This document shows positions 53,311 through 61,660 of a stretch of 64,000 nucleotides of DNA, piece after piece. The notes beneath the pieces were generated by a model. That model did no database searches. It saw only the letters and a program-made list of their open reading frames with translations, and was not told where the DNA came from. The translations under genes were made by a program, and so were the position numbers. The stretch is taken from the NCBI GenBank assembly GCA_021604005.1, contig BQIV01000010.1, forward strand, positions 59,629-123,628, written 5' to 3'. This DNA is from Nitrospirales bacterium. Lineage in GTDB: Bacteria > Nitrospirota > Nitrospiria > Nitrospirales > UBA8639. Position 1 is the first letter of the stretch, and the number at the start of each line of letters is the position of its first letter.

Positions 53311-54294
53311 CTACGAGTCTGTATTGTGTAGACATTCCTCAATTGCTGTGATGTCTGGAGATTCAGGTTGTTCGTCTGACTCCGCGCTTTCAAGATAAGC
53401 AACCATTTGATTGAGGTCTACTGAGCCGATGGTGTTGTCGTAATACGAGGAAGAGGGAGTCGTTTGCGCATACATGGGGTTGTCGGCAACGATATACACA
53501 TCGTGAAAAAGAATCGATTCCATAATATATTCGCTTGGTGACGAGGCATGGCCTGTGTAAGCAGGGTCTTCCAGACGAGCTGGTGCGTTGGTTTTCATCT
53601 GCAACTGCGGTCCCAGCCTTCCGGTCGCCGCGGAGATGTTGGGGATAATATGGCAACCGGCGCACGCATGTTGCAGAAACAATCGTTTCACGGAAGTTTC
53701 GGCATCCTGCGTGCTGTGTGAATCACGATTAACGTAGCTCCATTCTTCTGGTGAAAGAAGATGTTGGTACGCTGAGCGAATAACCTGTGGTGCAGGAGGT
53801 GCTTCGCCTTCGTGGACATATAGCCACGTATCAATGGCCACAAGCTCGTTAAGTGTGAGATTGACCGGGGGAAGGTGAGCTTTGGGCATGGGCGATTCGC
53901 AGTCTCGACTCCCCTTCAAGCCCCAGCCAGCCACGACATAACACGTGGGACAGACATGGGACTCAGCCAGATACTCTATCGAGGTGGTTTTTGTTCGTTG
54001 CCGAGTAGAAATTCCCCATAAATTCGGTGCCCGTTTACTCCGATGTTTCGGTTGAAACGCATGACACACGGGGCACTGGGCTTTTCCAACATAGCCGGCG
54101 GCGTCACTTTTCCCGAGGGTGCCGAATATGAGAATTTCACCCTCATCTGCTAGCTGCTGAATCGTGACGGTATCGTTGGCCGTTATCTCCTCAGATGAAA
54201 ATATTGGTGATGCCGTGTGCTCGTTCCAATTCTCACAACCTGTGGCGGTTCCGGTCAGCAAGATAACGATCCACCATACGATACGCAATCTCAT
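53311..54294 (-). CDS. c-type cytochrome lipoprotein
   Basis: From the ATG at 54294 the 327-residue protein has a lipoprotein-like signal (TGTATGC, Cys20). Two CxxCH haem sites follow, CPVCH (74-78) and CAGCH (211-215). Between them CPTCY (115-119) has the two cysteines but Tyr in place of the axial His. Possible distal Met ligands are in ESPMP (132-136) and later DNPMY. Arrangements of this type are familiar to me from Nitrospira electron-transfer lipoproteins. It probably shuttles electrons at the membrane or periplasm; the partner is unknown. Confidence 0.82.
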   Translation of the reverse strand: MRLRIVWWIVILLTGTATGCENWNEHTASPIFSSEEITANDTVTIQQLADEGEILIFGTLGKSDAAGYVGKAQCPVCHAFQPKHRSKRAPNLWGISTRQRTKTTSIEYLAESHVCPTCYVVAGWGLKGSRDCESPMPKAHLPPVNLTLNELVAIDTWLYVHEGEAPPAPQVIRSAYQHLLSPEEWSYVNRDSHSTQDAETSVKRLFLQHACAGCHIIPNISAATGRLGPQLQMKTNAPARLEDPAYTGHASSPSEYIMESILFHDVYIVADNPMYAQTTPSSSYYDNTIGSVDLNQMVAYLESAESDEQPESPDITAIEECLHNTDS

Positions 54295-54362
54295 CGTAAA
54301 GCATGACACTCATAATGAGTGTATTGGAGTGAGTTCCGAAAAGAGAGAACTGGTGAACTCGG

Positions 54363-55286
54363 TCATTCCTTTATTCGTAAGATTTTTTGAATTTCCTGTG
54401 CTTTGCGTTGCTGCAGGTTGACGAATACATCTGGTCCATTAATGAGGCGGTACTGCACATCTTCCGTTGTGACATCTGCACAGATGCCCGTGCCTTTTTG
54501 GTAGGCTGAAAATCGTGTCACCGTGTTACTCCGGCGATGCATTCGCAAGATGCTGATGGTACAGGCTTCACCGTCATAGGGTTCACTCACTAACTGTTCA
54601 TCATCCCATTCCTTGATCGCATAGACATGCGTCGCCACATCCAACATTGGTGCATGTTCAACGAGTAACACGCCAGTCGATTCGATGCATTGTTTTTGCT
54701 CACGAAAGCAATATAATTTTGATGTTTGAACCGCATCGTCCGTTGGGCCTGCGTCCCGCGCCCATGTTCCTTCGACCTCAACCGCCTTATCCCATTGATC
54801 GCCATGGAAGGTATACTTGGGAAGATAGGGCAAGGGGCGATCAAGGACTTTGTTGTCATCGGTGAGATGTGTGAGTGTTTGATAGTCGAGATCTCCCGTG
54901 GTCGGTAAGCCGACATGGGCTTGATAGTCCTTCAGCGCGGCTTTGGTCTGTTTGTCAAAGGTTCCCGTATAGGGGCCAACTCCATATCCAAATCGACCCA
55001 GGAAAATCTGCACCCCCATAGTCAGAACACGAAATTCTTTTGGATTTCCCTTGATCATATCAAGTTCTTGCTGCCCTCGTTGTGCCTTACGTGACAGTGT
55101 CGCCGCCGGATTGTTGGAATGTTGCGCGTTCGTGTCCATCGGCTTCTGCGTATTATCGGAGCTTTTGGTTTGTATGGATTTTTTAGTTTCCATTGCATCA
55201 TCATGGACATGATGGTCCTGTTCTGCCAATGCTGGCGCGGTCAACGTGAACGTAAGACATACTGTCAAAAACCATGTTCGTACCAT
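54363..55286 (-). CDS. exported peptidoglycan-binding-domain protein
   Basis: From the ATG at 55286 the product is 307 residues. A clear signal peptide (TWFLTVCLTFTLTAPALA) is followed by a His/Asp-rich, then polar linker. A PG_binding_1 domain follows (VQIFLGRFGYGVGPYTGTFD, then KQTKAALKDYQAHVGLPTTG) and a C-terminal ~150-residue domain of unknown type (YCFREQKQCIESTGVLLVEH; FSAYQKGTGICADVTTEDVQ). AAGGAGG lies 11 bases before the ATG, slightly far but usable. It probably sits in the periplasm attached to murein. Confidence 0.75.
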   Translation of the reverse strand: MVRTWFLTVCLTFTLTAPALAEQDHHVHDDAMETKKSIQTKSSDNTQKPMDTNAQHSNNPAATLSRKAQRGQQELDMIKGNPKEFRVLTMGVQIFLGRFGYGVGPYTGTFDKQTKAALKDYQAHVGLPTTGDLDYQTLTHLTDDNKVLDRPLPYLPKYTFHGDQWDKAVEVEGTWARDAGPTDDAVQTSKLYCFREQKQCIESTGVLLVEHAPMLDVATHVYAIKEWDDEQLVSEPYDGEACTISILRMHRRSNTVTRFSAYQKGTGICADVTTEDVQYRLINGPDVFVNLQQRKAQEIQKILRIKE

Positions 55287-55617
55287 TGTGACAAAGGCCT
55301 CCTTGTGAGAAGAAACGTTACCGTGATGTGGTGAAACGGCCTCCATCATCACAAGCGAGACTCCGGGGAGTCAAGAGAGATCGGGAAAGGTTCGTCAACG
55401 ATGAAATATATGTCGTGCTACTGCTAAATAGGACCTTCGATGATGGGCGCGATAATCTGTAGCATGTTCGGGACCCGGGAACAGGAAAAATTTGTGAGTC
55501 GGATAAACGATTGACTCGTGGATTACGTGAACAGGAATGGCCTTCGGTGGTAGTTATGATAAGTCGTAAAGAACATTGAGTGATTGCGTATGAAGATTCG
55601 AATCTCCCCTTGCCAGT

Positions 55618-55677
55618 GTCCTATGTACGGGTGTCTTGGCAATATTTTGTCTGTCATCCTTCATCCGTACATAGGGC
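55618..55677. repeat. long inverted repeat of unknown role
   Basis: GTCCTATGTACGGGTG (55618-55633) pairs with CATCCGTACATAGGGC (55662-55677) with only G-T wobbles as exceptions, around a 28-base loop. It has no T-run on the plus strand, so it is not a standard terminator. It could be a structured RNA, a regulator site or a small repeat element. Confidence 0.5.
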
Positions 55678-55714
55678 ATATCGTGATTGCTGTCACGATG
55701 TTGGAGGCATCGAG

Positions 55715-55757
55715 GTCAAAAAAACGGCGGGTGGAGTTTTCACCCCACCCGCCGTTT
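55715..55757 (-). terminator. strong intrinsic terminator of the histone-like gene
   Basis: AAACGGCGGGTGG (55722-55734) and CCACCCGCCGTTT (55745-55757) form a perfect 13-bp stem with a 10-base loop. On the minus strand it is followed by seven T residues. It lies 21 bases after the stop codon. Confidence 0.88.
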
Positions 55758-55778
55758 AGAGAAACCCACAAAGGTCGA

Positions 55779-56024
55779 CTACTTCTTTTTCGTCGTGGTC
55801 TTCCTTTTGGTCGTGGTTTTCTTTTTAGCAGCTGCCGGCTTTTTCTTAGCCGTCGTGGTCTTCTTCGCCGCCGGTTTTTTCTTGGCAGCTGCTGGCTTTT
55901 TCTTAGCCGTCGTGGCCTTCTTCGCTGCCGGTTTTTTCTTGGCAGCTGCCGGCTTTTTCTTAGCCGTCGTGGCCTTCTTCGCTGCCGGTTTTCTGGCTGG
56001 CGCCTTTTTCTTAGCTGTTGCCAA
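55779..56024 (-). CDS. histone H1-like lysine/alanine-rich DNA-binding protein
   Basis: The 81-residue protein is almost only Lys, Ala, Pro and Thr, built from a 19-residue repeat (of type KPAAKKATTAKKKPAAAKK), as in the C-terminal tail of histone H1 and bacterial Hc1/AlgP-like proteins. It should bind DNA or RNA and compact or bridge it. The start is placed at a TTG (56024; product MATAKKKAPARKP) because AAAGGGGGTG lies at ideal spacing; the frame itself is open to an ATG at 56072 that has no ribosome binding site. Flanked by a structured leader upstream and a strong terminator downstream, it is monocistronic. Confidence 0.82.
   Translation of the reverse strand: MATAKKKAPARKPAAKKATTAKKKPAAAKKKPAAKKATTAKKKPAAAKKKPAAKKTTTAKKKPAAAKKKTTTKRKTTTKKK
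55834..55990. repeat. 57-bp tandem repeat within the histone-like gene
   Basis: Two full units (55834-55890 and 55891-55947) and a partial third (from 55948) share nearly the same sequence, each coding for 19 residues. Copy number is likely to vary between strains. Confidence 0.75.
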
Positions 56025-56047
56025 CGCTCTCACCCCCTTTCTAATCT

Positions 56048-56095
56048 GGAACCATCCGTAGATGGCTCCCACCGTTCATCTATTTCAATGAACGG
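56048..56095 (-). promoter_or_regulatory. structured 5' leader of the histone-like gene
   Basis: Two hairpins lie upstream of the TTG start. CCGTTCAT / ATGAACGG (56072-56079 and 56088-56095) is a perfect 8-bp inverted repeat. GGAaCCATC / GATGGcTCC (56048-56056 and 56061-56069) is an 8-pair stem with one mismatch and a CGTA loop. The ribosome binding site follows directly. They may control translation or mark an operator. Confidence 0.45.
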
Positions 56096-56440
56096 GTTAA
56101 GTCTATATTCACCTTCGCGATTGCGTTCTCGCTTGGTCATCACTGCTGTTTCTTCGGTAATCTGTTTTGAAAGATAAAGAAATCATCAAATATTTTTTAG
56201 GAAAGTTATCGTGAGAGGAATGTGTGTGAAGAGGCAAATAATATTTTTCATGACATTGTTAAATATATACTACAACGTTCGAATGCATTTTGCCAGAAAA
56301 AAATTCATTTTTTTCTTGACAGCGAAAATTTCTTTGTACGAGAAAAATCATGCAAGACATACATCGATGAAAAATTTTTTTTCATGAGAAGGAAAAGAAG
56401 GAGAAGGTCATGACGAAATAGATGATTGGTGGAAGGAGGA
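56096..56440. other. AT-rich intergenic region
   Basis: About 345 bases without a supported gene. It contains long A and T runs, including ATGAAAAA and TTTTTCAT in inverted orientation around a T3 loop (56367-56385), which may stop transcription from the DUF2914 gene. Confidence 0.3.
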
Positions 56441-57607
56441 TTAAAAGGTAATGGTACGTGTCTCTTGCGAAGCAAAAGACATGGGAGTTGCAAGAAAATG
56501 AACTCGTCCAATGATTCGTCCGTCTTCGGTTTCGACATCGACGCGCCACTCTCCGGGATCAAGTCGTTGTTTGACGGTGTAGCTGCGATATCCGCGTTCA
56601 CGGCCTCCTGAAATAGAAATGGGAATACGATCCGTGGTCGAGAAAGCGTCTTCTGTGTTGGCTGGCCGATGCTGCCAATGATGATACACGGTAGTTTCCA
56701 GGGTGACGGGGGCAAAGACGCTGGTAAAACAATAGACTGGCTGTTCAGTGGGAACCTCGTCATCCGATTGTTTCAAGACGTCGTACCATGCACCGTCATA
56801 AAACGTGAGGTGGTAGTCATGTTGAGCCTTTTCAACATGATGATAGGCGCCGCCAAATTTGAGAGAGAGTGGAACCGGCGGGATCCAATTCAAAAAATAG
56901 AATCCGCACAGACTGACGATTAAACCCAAAGCCGGGAAAAAGGTGAGAATCGGTTCCCATGATGAGCGAAGTGCAAGACCGTCAAAGATGAGTGTGACGA
57001 TTTTCCAAATGACCACTGCACTCAAGGCTGCTCCGAGAAGAAAGACCCAGATGTTCATCAAGCCCGTGAGGACGGGAAGAAAGAATGTAAAAAAGCTGAA
57101 GACGACCATGGCATAGAGCGAGACAAGCAGTTTGATACTTGAGAGTCGATGCCGAAACCATTCATTCGCGATCAGGAGCAATATGATGACGGCTAAAAAT
57201 AGAGACGAGGTGGTGAGTGACGAACTTTGGAAGTAAAAAATCGTATACGCACTAAAGAGTCCTCCCAGAAGAAATTGGAGGGCCTTCGTCAGATGCGGTC
57301 GAGCCCACTGGATGACATGCAAGGCACTCCAGCCAGTTTCTTGAGGTGGAGAGGGGATCATGTCGAACTGAAGCCGGCCCGTGAGCACAACCAGTGTCCC
57401 CAGAAGACTCAAGTACAAGAGTAAAATCAAGTTATCGAAGAGGCGGTCGATCCGGCTCAGGGTCAATGTGTCATACGTAACCCCCGCCAGGAAAAACACC
57501 ATGGGGGCGAAGGGGCTTGTGAGGTGGGTATGGAGATGATTGAGAGGGGTCCGTACGATAGGTTCGATTGTTGAAATGACGTGAGATTTTAGGGAGGTTC
57601 CCAGCAA
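56441..57607 (-). CDS. DUF2914-family multi-TM membrane protein
   Basis: The protein has about eight membrane helices followed by a C-terminal extracytoplasmic DUF2914-like domain (TTVYHHWQHRP; YRSYTVKQRLDPGEWRVDVE then GRIIGRVHF). The frame is open to 57931 but that part overlaps the metallopeptidase gene. I place the start at a TTG at 57607 (protein MLGTSLKSHVIS), 26 bases after that gene's stop; this choice is uncertain. Function is unknown. It is co-directional with the broken peptidase gene upstream. Confidence 0.65.
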   Translation of the reverse strand: MLGTSLKSHVISTIEPIVRTPLNHLHTHLTSPFAPMVFFLAGVTYDTLTLSRIDRLFDNLILLLYLSLLGTLVVLTGRLQFDMIPSPPQETGWSALHVIQWARPHLTKALQFLLGGLFSAYTIFYFQSSSLTTSSLFLAVIILLLIANEWFRHRLSSIKLLVSLYAMVVFSFFTFFLPVLTGLMNIWVFLLGAALSAVVIWKIVTLIFDGLALRSSWEPILTFFPALGLIVSLCGFYFLNWIPPVPLSLKFGGAYHHVEKAQHDYHLTFYDGAWYDVLKQSDDEVPTEQPVYCFTSVFAPVTLETTVYHHWQHRPANTEDAFSTTDRIPISISGGRERGYRSYTVKQRLDPGEWRVDVETEDGRIIGRVHFLATPMSFASQETRTITF

Positions 57608-57632
57608 GGCGTGCCTACCGTTCCAAGAGATG

Positions 57633-58508
57633 TCACTGTTCTTCCTCTTTCCACTCTTGTTGTATTGCCTCGGCACGCCGGCGTTGTTTCTTGAATACAT
57701 AGAGTGCCAATCCGAGGATTCCCAGCCACAGAGCGATTGAACTGGTAAAAACAGGAATCCAGTTTGTCCAAAGAGATTGCTCATTCCAGAAATTGGCTTG
57801 GATCTGTTCAAGCGACTGAGTTGTTGTGTGAACGATTGTGTCTTGAAAAGACATACCTTGTTGTAATGACGCGAGCACATGCTTAGGCCATTCATCGCCA
57901 AATTGCTGAATGCCATAGCGAACAAAGGCATGTGAAAGAACGTACGCGTGATGGGCAGACGTCCGATCTTGCTGAAATTGGTGCTCCAGTTCGAGCAACG
58001 CCGTTGGGTGTCTCACGACCATCGCCCACGCGAGTCTGGCTCGATCTTCAAAGCCCCATGACTGTGCCGCAACCATCGCTAGTCCTTCGTCGAACCAGCG
58101 AGGAACGGATTGACCACCTGCCGCTCTTCCAACCAAAATGTGTGCAAGTTCATGAGCTAACAAGCTTTCGAGCGAATCATAGGGATAGCCGATGACTCGC
58201 TCAGGTAGTATGACAATGAGATCGTGTTGAGAGATCGCATACCCAGAGACCCAGCCGGGAGCTTGTCGAGCCCAATCAGACTATTCAGGTGCGACGATCA
58301 CCCGAATCGGACTTCCTGGTCGTTGGATTCCGACAAGGTTCATGATGGATTGAACGCGGGCTGAATCGAAGTTTTGCAAACGAGTCGTAATGGGAGCCAG
58401 AGCAGACGGGCCTTCCACGATCAGAAGTGGTGGCTCAGTGCCATCAGCAGGCAAGCATAAGCCAAAAACCACAGCGACTGTAAACAGGAGGTTCCAAGAT
58501 GGTTTCAT
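57633..58508 (-). pseudogene. peptidase-MA-like zinc metallopeptidase interrupted by an amber codon
   Basis: One frame runs from the ATG at 58508 to a stop at 57633 with a single internal TAG at 58281-58283. Before it are a signal peptide (LLFTVAVVFGLCLPADG) and 75 codons ending IRVIVAPE. After it the same frame continues SDWARQAPGWVSGYAISQHD, then HELAHILVG (HExxH zinc motif) and RWFDEGLA (third zinc ligand Glu), and ends with a TM helix and a basic tail. The length and order match membrane-anchored peptidase-MA proteins. It could be a recent pseudogene, a sequencing error or read through. A downstream ATG at 58163 would give only the catalytic part without the signal peptide. Confidence 0.75.
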
Positions 58509-58599
58509 TTGACAAAATTACGATGTGGGCGAACATTTCACATTAATGTGTGCGGACTTTACAGAAAGCAAACAGATTTAGTTCCTTACTGTAACCCAT

Positions 58600-59037
58600 A
58601 TGGCGCCAAGCAAATCATATGTCCTTGTGAGTATTCAGCTCGTCTGTCTTGGAATCATTGTACTGACAGGACCCATTATTGTCTCAACCGGATGGCTCTT
58701 GGGTCTTGAGGTGGTGGGAGGCATCATCGGTCTCTGGGCATTTCAGGCCATGACAATGAAAAACCTTCATGTCTTCCCTGAGGTCCATGAACGGAGTGTT
58801 TTGGTCACCCATGGACCCTATCGCTTCATCCGGCACCCGATGTATACGGCCTTACTGCTCTGTACGTTGGCCATGGTCTTCGATGAGTTTTCCATCCTGC
58901 GGTTGGTTGTGTGGTTGTCTCTTGGAAGCGACTTGATTGCGAAGCTCACGTATGAAGAGCGTCTATTATCTCAACACTTTAAAGAATATTCAGACTATCA
59001 GCGTCAAACGGCCCGTCTCGTTCCGTTTATCTTTTAA
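58600..59037 (+). CDS. ICMT/PEMT-type membrane methyltransferase
   Basis: The 145-residue protein has about four TM helices and the isoprenylcysteine/phospholipid methyltransferase signature: LVTHGPYRFIRHPMYTALLL followed by EERLLSQHFKEYSDYQRQTA. In bacteria such proteins methylate unknown small membrane substrates. It is divergent from the peptidase gene and convergent with the two-domain kinase. No ribosome binding site stands out. Confidence 0.85.
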   Translation: MAPSKSYVLVSIQLVCLGIIVLTGPIIVSTGWLLGLEVVGGIIGLWAFQAMTMKNLHVFPEVHERSVLVTHGPYRFIRHPMYTALLLCTLAMVFDEFSILRLVVWLSLGSDLIAKLTYEERLLSQHFKEYSDYQRQTARLVPFIF

Positions 59038-59071
59038 CATCCTCTTATAAGAGATTTGCTTGATCGAACGT

Positions 59072-60679
59072 CTACGACGACTTCTGCGAGCTTGGCGTAT
59101 CTCGCTTTTGCCGAATCACGTTCAAAACCTCATTCAGATGATTCGGATGTGTGGTTTCTACTTTCACCACATATGATTGTTCGGTGGGAGCGAATGGCTC
59201 ATCTTGCAACAACTGTTGCTCTAAGACGGTACAATCCGCTTCTGATGCATCATGCCCTTTGTGTAGTCGTTCCTCAATACGTTGCCGAAGTATGGATTCA
59301 GGGGCACGAATATCAAGAATGAAAAAAGGAAGATTCAATTCTTTCGCCAATGCGGCAAAAGGTGCTCGATAGGTCTGTTTTAAGAATGTCGCATCCACAA
59401 TGACGGAATGCCCGGATTGTAGGGCGGAGCGAGCGAGCCTTTCTAGTTGAGCGTAGGTCGACTGCGTTGAAGCTTCGGAATACACACTATCGGTTTGCTG
59501 GGCGTCGGTTCTTGTTGATTGGGAAAGCCCTAAAAGGCGTTTTCGCTCAATATCGGAACGGATTCGAATGGCCTCGATGGATTCCAGCAATGTTTGCGAC
59601 ACGGTGGTTTTACCAGATCCCGAAAGACCGTGCGTGATAATGAGGGCGGGATGAGGTCGTGTGGTGAATGATTCTGCCAGTGTGAGATATTTCTTGAGTT
59701 CTTCGGCAAGTTTGGCACTTTCCGTGCCCTCTTCTTTCTCTTGTGTCAGCCGAATGGCGATGACTTTTGCACGAACCACTGCCCGGTAGGTCAGGTAATA
59801 CCGAAAGATATGCAGTCCTTCGTAGTCTCCTGTTCGTTCTAGATAGGTATTCAATAACCTCCATGCGAGGGTGGAAGCGTCACGGTCGATGAGGTCCATC
59901 ACAACGAATGCGATTTCACTTATCACATCGATCCAGCGAAATTCTTCATTAAATTCAATGCAATCAAAAATGACCAGTTCATGATCGACGAGCGCGATAT
60001 TTCCGAGATGGAGATCTCCATGACATTCTCGAATATATCCTTTTGCTTTTCGAAAGTTGAAGTATTCCACGCATCGCGAATGCTCAACCTCGGTCCAGTG
60101 TCGTAATCGTTCCACAGGGTGTGTGGGTATACGGCTGCCGGTTTGAGGTGATAGATGTTCGAAATTGCCCATGACGATACGATGAAGAAGATCTGGGATT
60201 CCGAATGCTGAAGAAGGGTCCGCGACTGCGATTCGAGTATAAAATTCCGCAATTTTTCTCGCTAGTTCATCAATGTGGGGCTCGAAAATTTGTTTATTAT
60301 GAATGCGTTGAGATAGCAGAGCGTTCTGAGGAAACTGTTTCATTTTGACGGCATATTCAATGGGCTCACCCTTACCGTTCAGGCTAGGGGTTTCTGCGCT
60401 TCCGGTGATCGTGACAAGAGCAAGGTAGTATTCTGGCGCGAGACGCCGATTTAACCGAAGTTCTTCTTCACAAAAAATTCGTCGTTGTTCGAGTGTGGAG
60501 AAGTTCAAGAACCCTAAGTTGACAGGTTTTTTGATTTTGTATGCATATGGACCGGTCAAGAGCACCCACGAAATATGGGTTTCCAGCAGTTCGAATCGTG
60601 TGACTTCATGACTATAGACAGAAGGCTTTTGAAGTGATTCAAGGAGTGTGTCAGGACAGGAAGGAGACGAAGCATTCAT
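59072..60679 (-). CDS. two-domain kinase: aminoglycoside-phosphotransferase-like plus P-loop kinase
   Basis: The 535-residue protein joins an APH/ChoK-like domain (about 1-330) to a zeta-toxin/gluconate-kinase-like P-loop domain (about 345-520). The first shows Lys in GPYAYKIKKPVNLGFLNFS and the catalytic loop CHGDLHLGNIALVDHELVIF followed by D in FDCIEFNEEFRW. The second shows Walker A GLSGSGKTTVSQTL, Asp in RIRSDIERKRL and VIVDATFLKQ. This architecture (COG2187 with COG0645) is widespread and its substrate is not settled. The next gene downstream is on the opposite strand; hemD lies upstream on the same strand. Confidence 0.88.
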   Translation of the reverse strand: MNASSPSCPDTLLESLQKPSVYSHEVTRFELLETHISWVLLTGPYAYKIKKPVNLGFLNFSTLEQRRIFCEEELRLNRRLAPEYYLALVTITGSAETPSLNGKGEPIEYAVKMKQFPQNALLSQRIHNKQIFEPHIDELARKIAEFYTRIAVADPSSAFGIPDLLHRIVMGNFEHLSPQTGSRIPTHPVERLRHWTEVEHSRCVEYFNFRKAKGYIRECHGDLHLGNIALVDHELVIFDCIEFNEEFRWIDVISEIAFVVMDLIDRDASTLAWRLLNTYLERTGDYEGLHIFRYYLTYRAVVRAKVIAIRLTQEKEEGTESAKLAEELKKYLTLAESFTTRPHPALIITHGLSGSGKTTVSQTLLESIEAIRIRSDIERKRLLGLSQSTRTDAQQTDSVYSEASTQSTYAQLERLARSALQSGHSVIVDATFLKQTYRAPFAALAKELNLPFFILDIRAPESILRQRIEERLHKGHDASEADCTVLEQQLLQDEPFAPTEQSYVVKVETTHPNHLNEVLNVIRQKRDTPSSQKSS

Positions 60680-60700
60680 ACAGAGGATAAAGTTGGGGCT

Positions 60701-61558
60701 TTAGGCTTCACGCTTTTGACGCAAGATCTCATGGATGTGCTCACTCGTCTCTTTCACGAGAATACCCATTTTCGAATGAGCCGGCTCTAAGTCGACCGGC
60801 AAATCATGGTGTTTGAGTCGTTCACTCGTGATTCGTCCGATCGATGCGACAAGGACGTTTTTCAAAGCTTTCCGAAATTCATCGACTTCCTGTGTTTCTT
60901 CTAAAATCTTCACGACGTGGTCGATTTGAACCGCGTTTGTCACAAGAATGGCATCGACGTGTCCGTCGATAATTTTTTTTAGCAACCTCCGAAGGGGTTC
61001 GGTGTCTTCAGGCATGTCCCATCGATAGACAGGGACAGGGGTGACGGTTGCTCCTCGTTCTCGCAAAGCTTCTAGAAGTTCTGCGTTTGTTGCCCCGTAT
61101 TCTTGCACGGCGATGCGAAACCCTTTGACGCCTTCCGGTTGAAATGTGCTGACCGCTTCCAATACATCTCGCCAGGTGTTTGGCTCGGGAACCACGATGG
61201 AGGGGGTGAGAGCAATCTCCTTCAATGCGGTCACGGATTTTGGGCCTCTGGCAATCAGTACGGCTTGCCCAAGAGCCTGTTGGATTGATTCCAAAGAAAA
61301 CTTCGTTTGTAGGACTTGAACTAGACTTCTGGTGCCGACTCCAGTCAGCAAGATCACCATGTCGTACTGCCCATTCAGAAGCCGTTCTCCAAAAGCCAAC
61401 GCTTTTGGGTTCTCTTCCAGAGGAATTTCTCGCATGGAGGGCGCGACCGCCGGGTTCCCACCATGACGTTCAATGAACCGTGTCATCTCGGCAGCCATCC
61501 GACTTTCAAACGCTGCGATCGTCAGGCCGTTCAATCCACTCTTAGTATTCATTGTCAA
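60701..61558 (-). CDS. hemD: uroporphyrinogen-III synthase-like protein
   Basis: The 285-residue protein has the two alpha/beta domains of HemD, which closes and flips the tetrapyrrole ring. Marks are LTIAAFESRMAAEMTRFIER, DMVILLTGVGTRSLVQVLQ, RGPKSVTALKEIAL, VPVYRWDMPED, DAILVTNAVQIDHVVKILEE and VASIGRITSERLK. HemD is poorly conserved, so the call rests on the overall pattern. It lies 21 bases upstream of the two-domain kinase, same strand. Confidence 0.85.
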   Translation of the reverse strand: MTMNTKSGLNGLTIAAFESRMAAEMTRFIERHGGNPAVAPSMREIPLEENPKALAFGERLLNGQYDMVILLTGVGTRSLVQVLQTKFSLESIQQALGQAVLIARGPKSVTALKEIALTPSIVVPEPNTWRDVLEAVSTFQPEGVKGFRIAVQEYGATNAELLEALRERGATVTPVPVYRWDMPEDTEPLRRLLKKIIDGHVDAILVTNAVQIDHVVKILEETQEVDEFRKALKNVLVASIGRITSERLKHHDLPVDLEPAHSKMGILVKETSEHIHEILRQKREA

Positions 61559-61660
61559 CTAATCTTCAATATGTGATAGTTTGCATTAACGATACTATCT
61601 AGTATTCGCAAAGAGAAAAGCAAACCCTGAACCTTCGGAAGTTTTTTGGGGAACCCAATT

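Noticed and set aside
55584..56177. Plus-strand frames of 124-197 codons over the histone-like gene
   Set aside because: They are the reverse complement of the 57-bp repeats. The minus strand has the ribosome binding site, terminator and a known protein type.
57607..57931. Longer start of the DUF2914 protein
   Set aside because: It overlaps the metallopeptidase coding sequence in another frame and adds no plausible domain.
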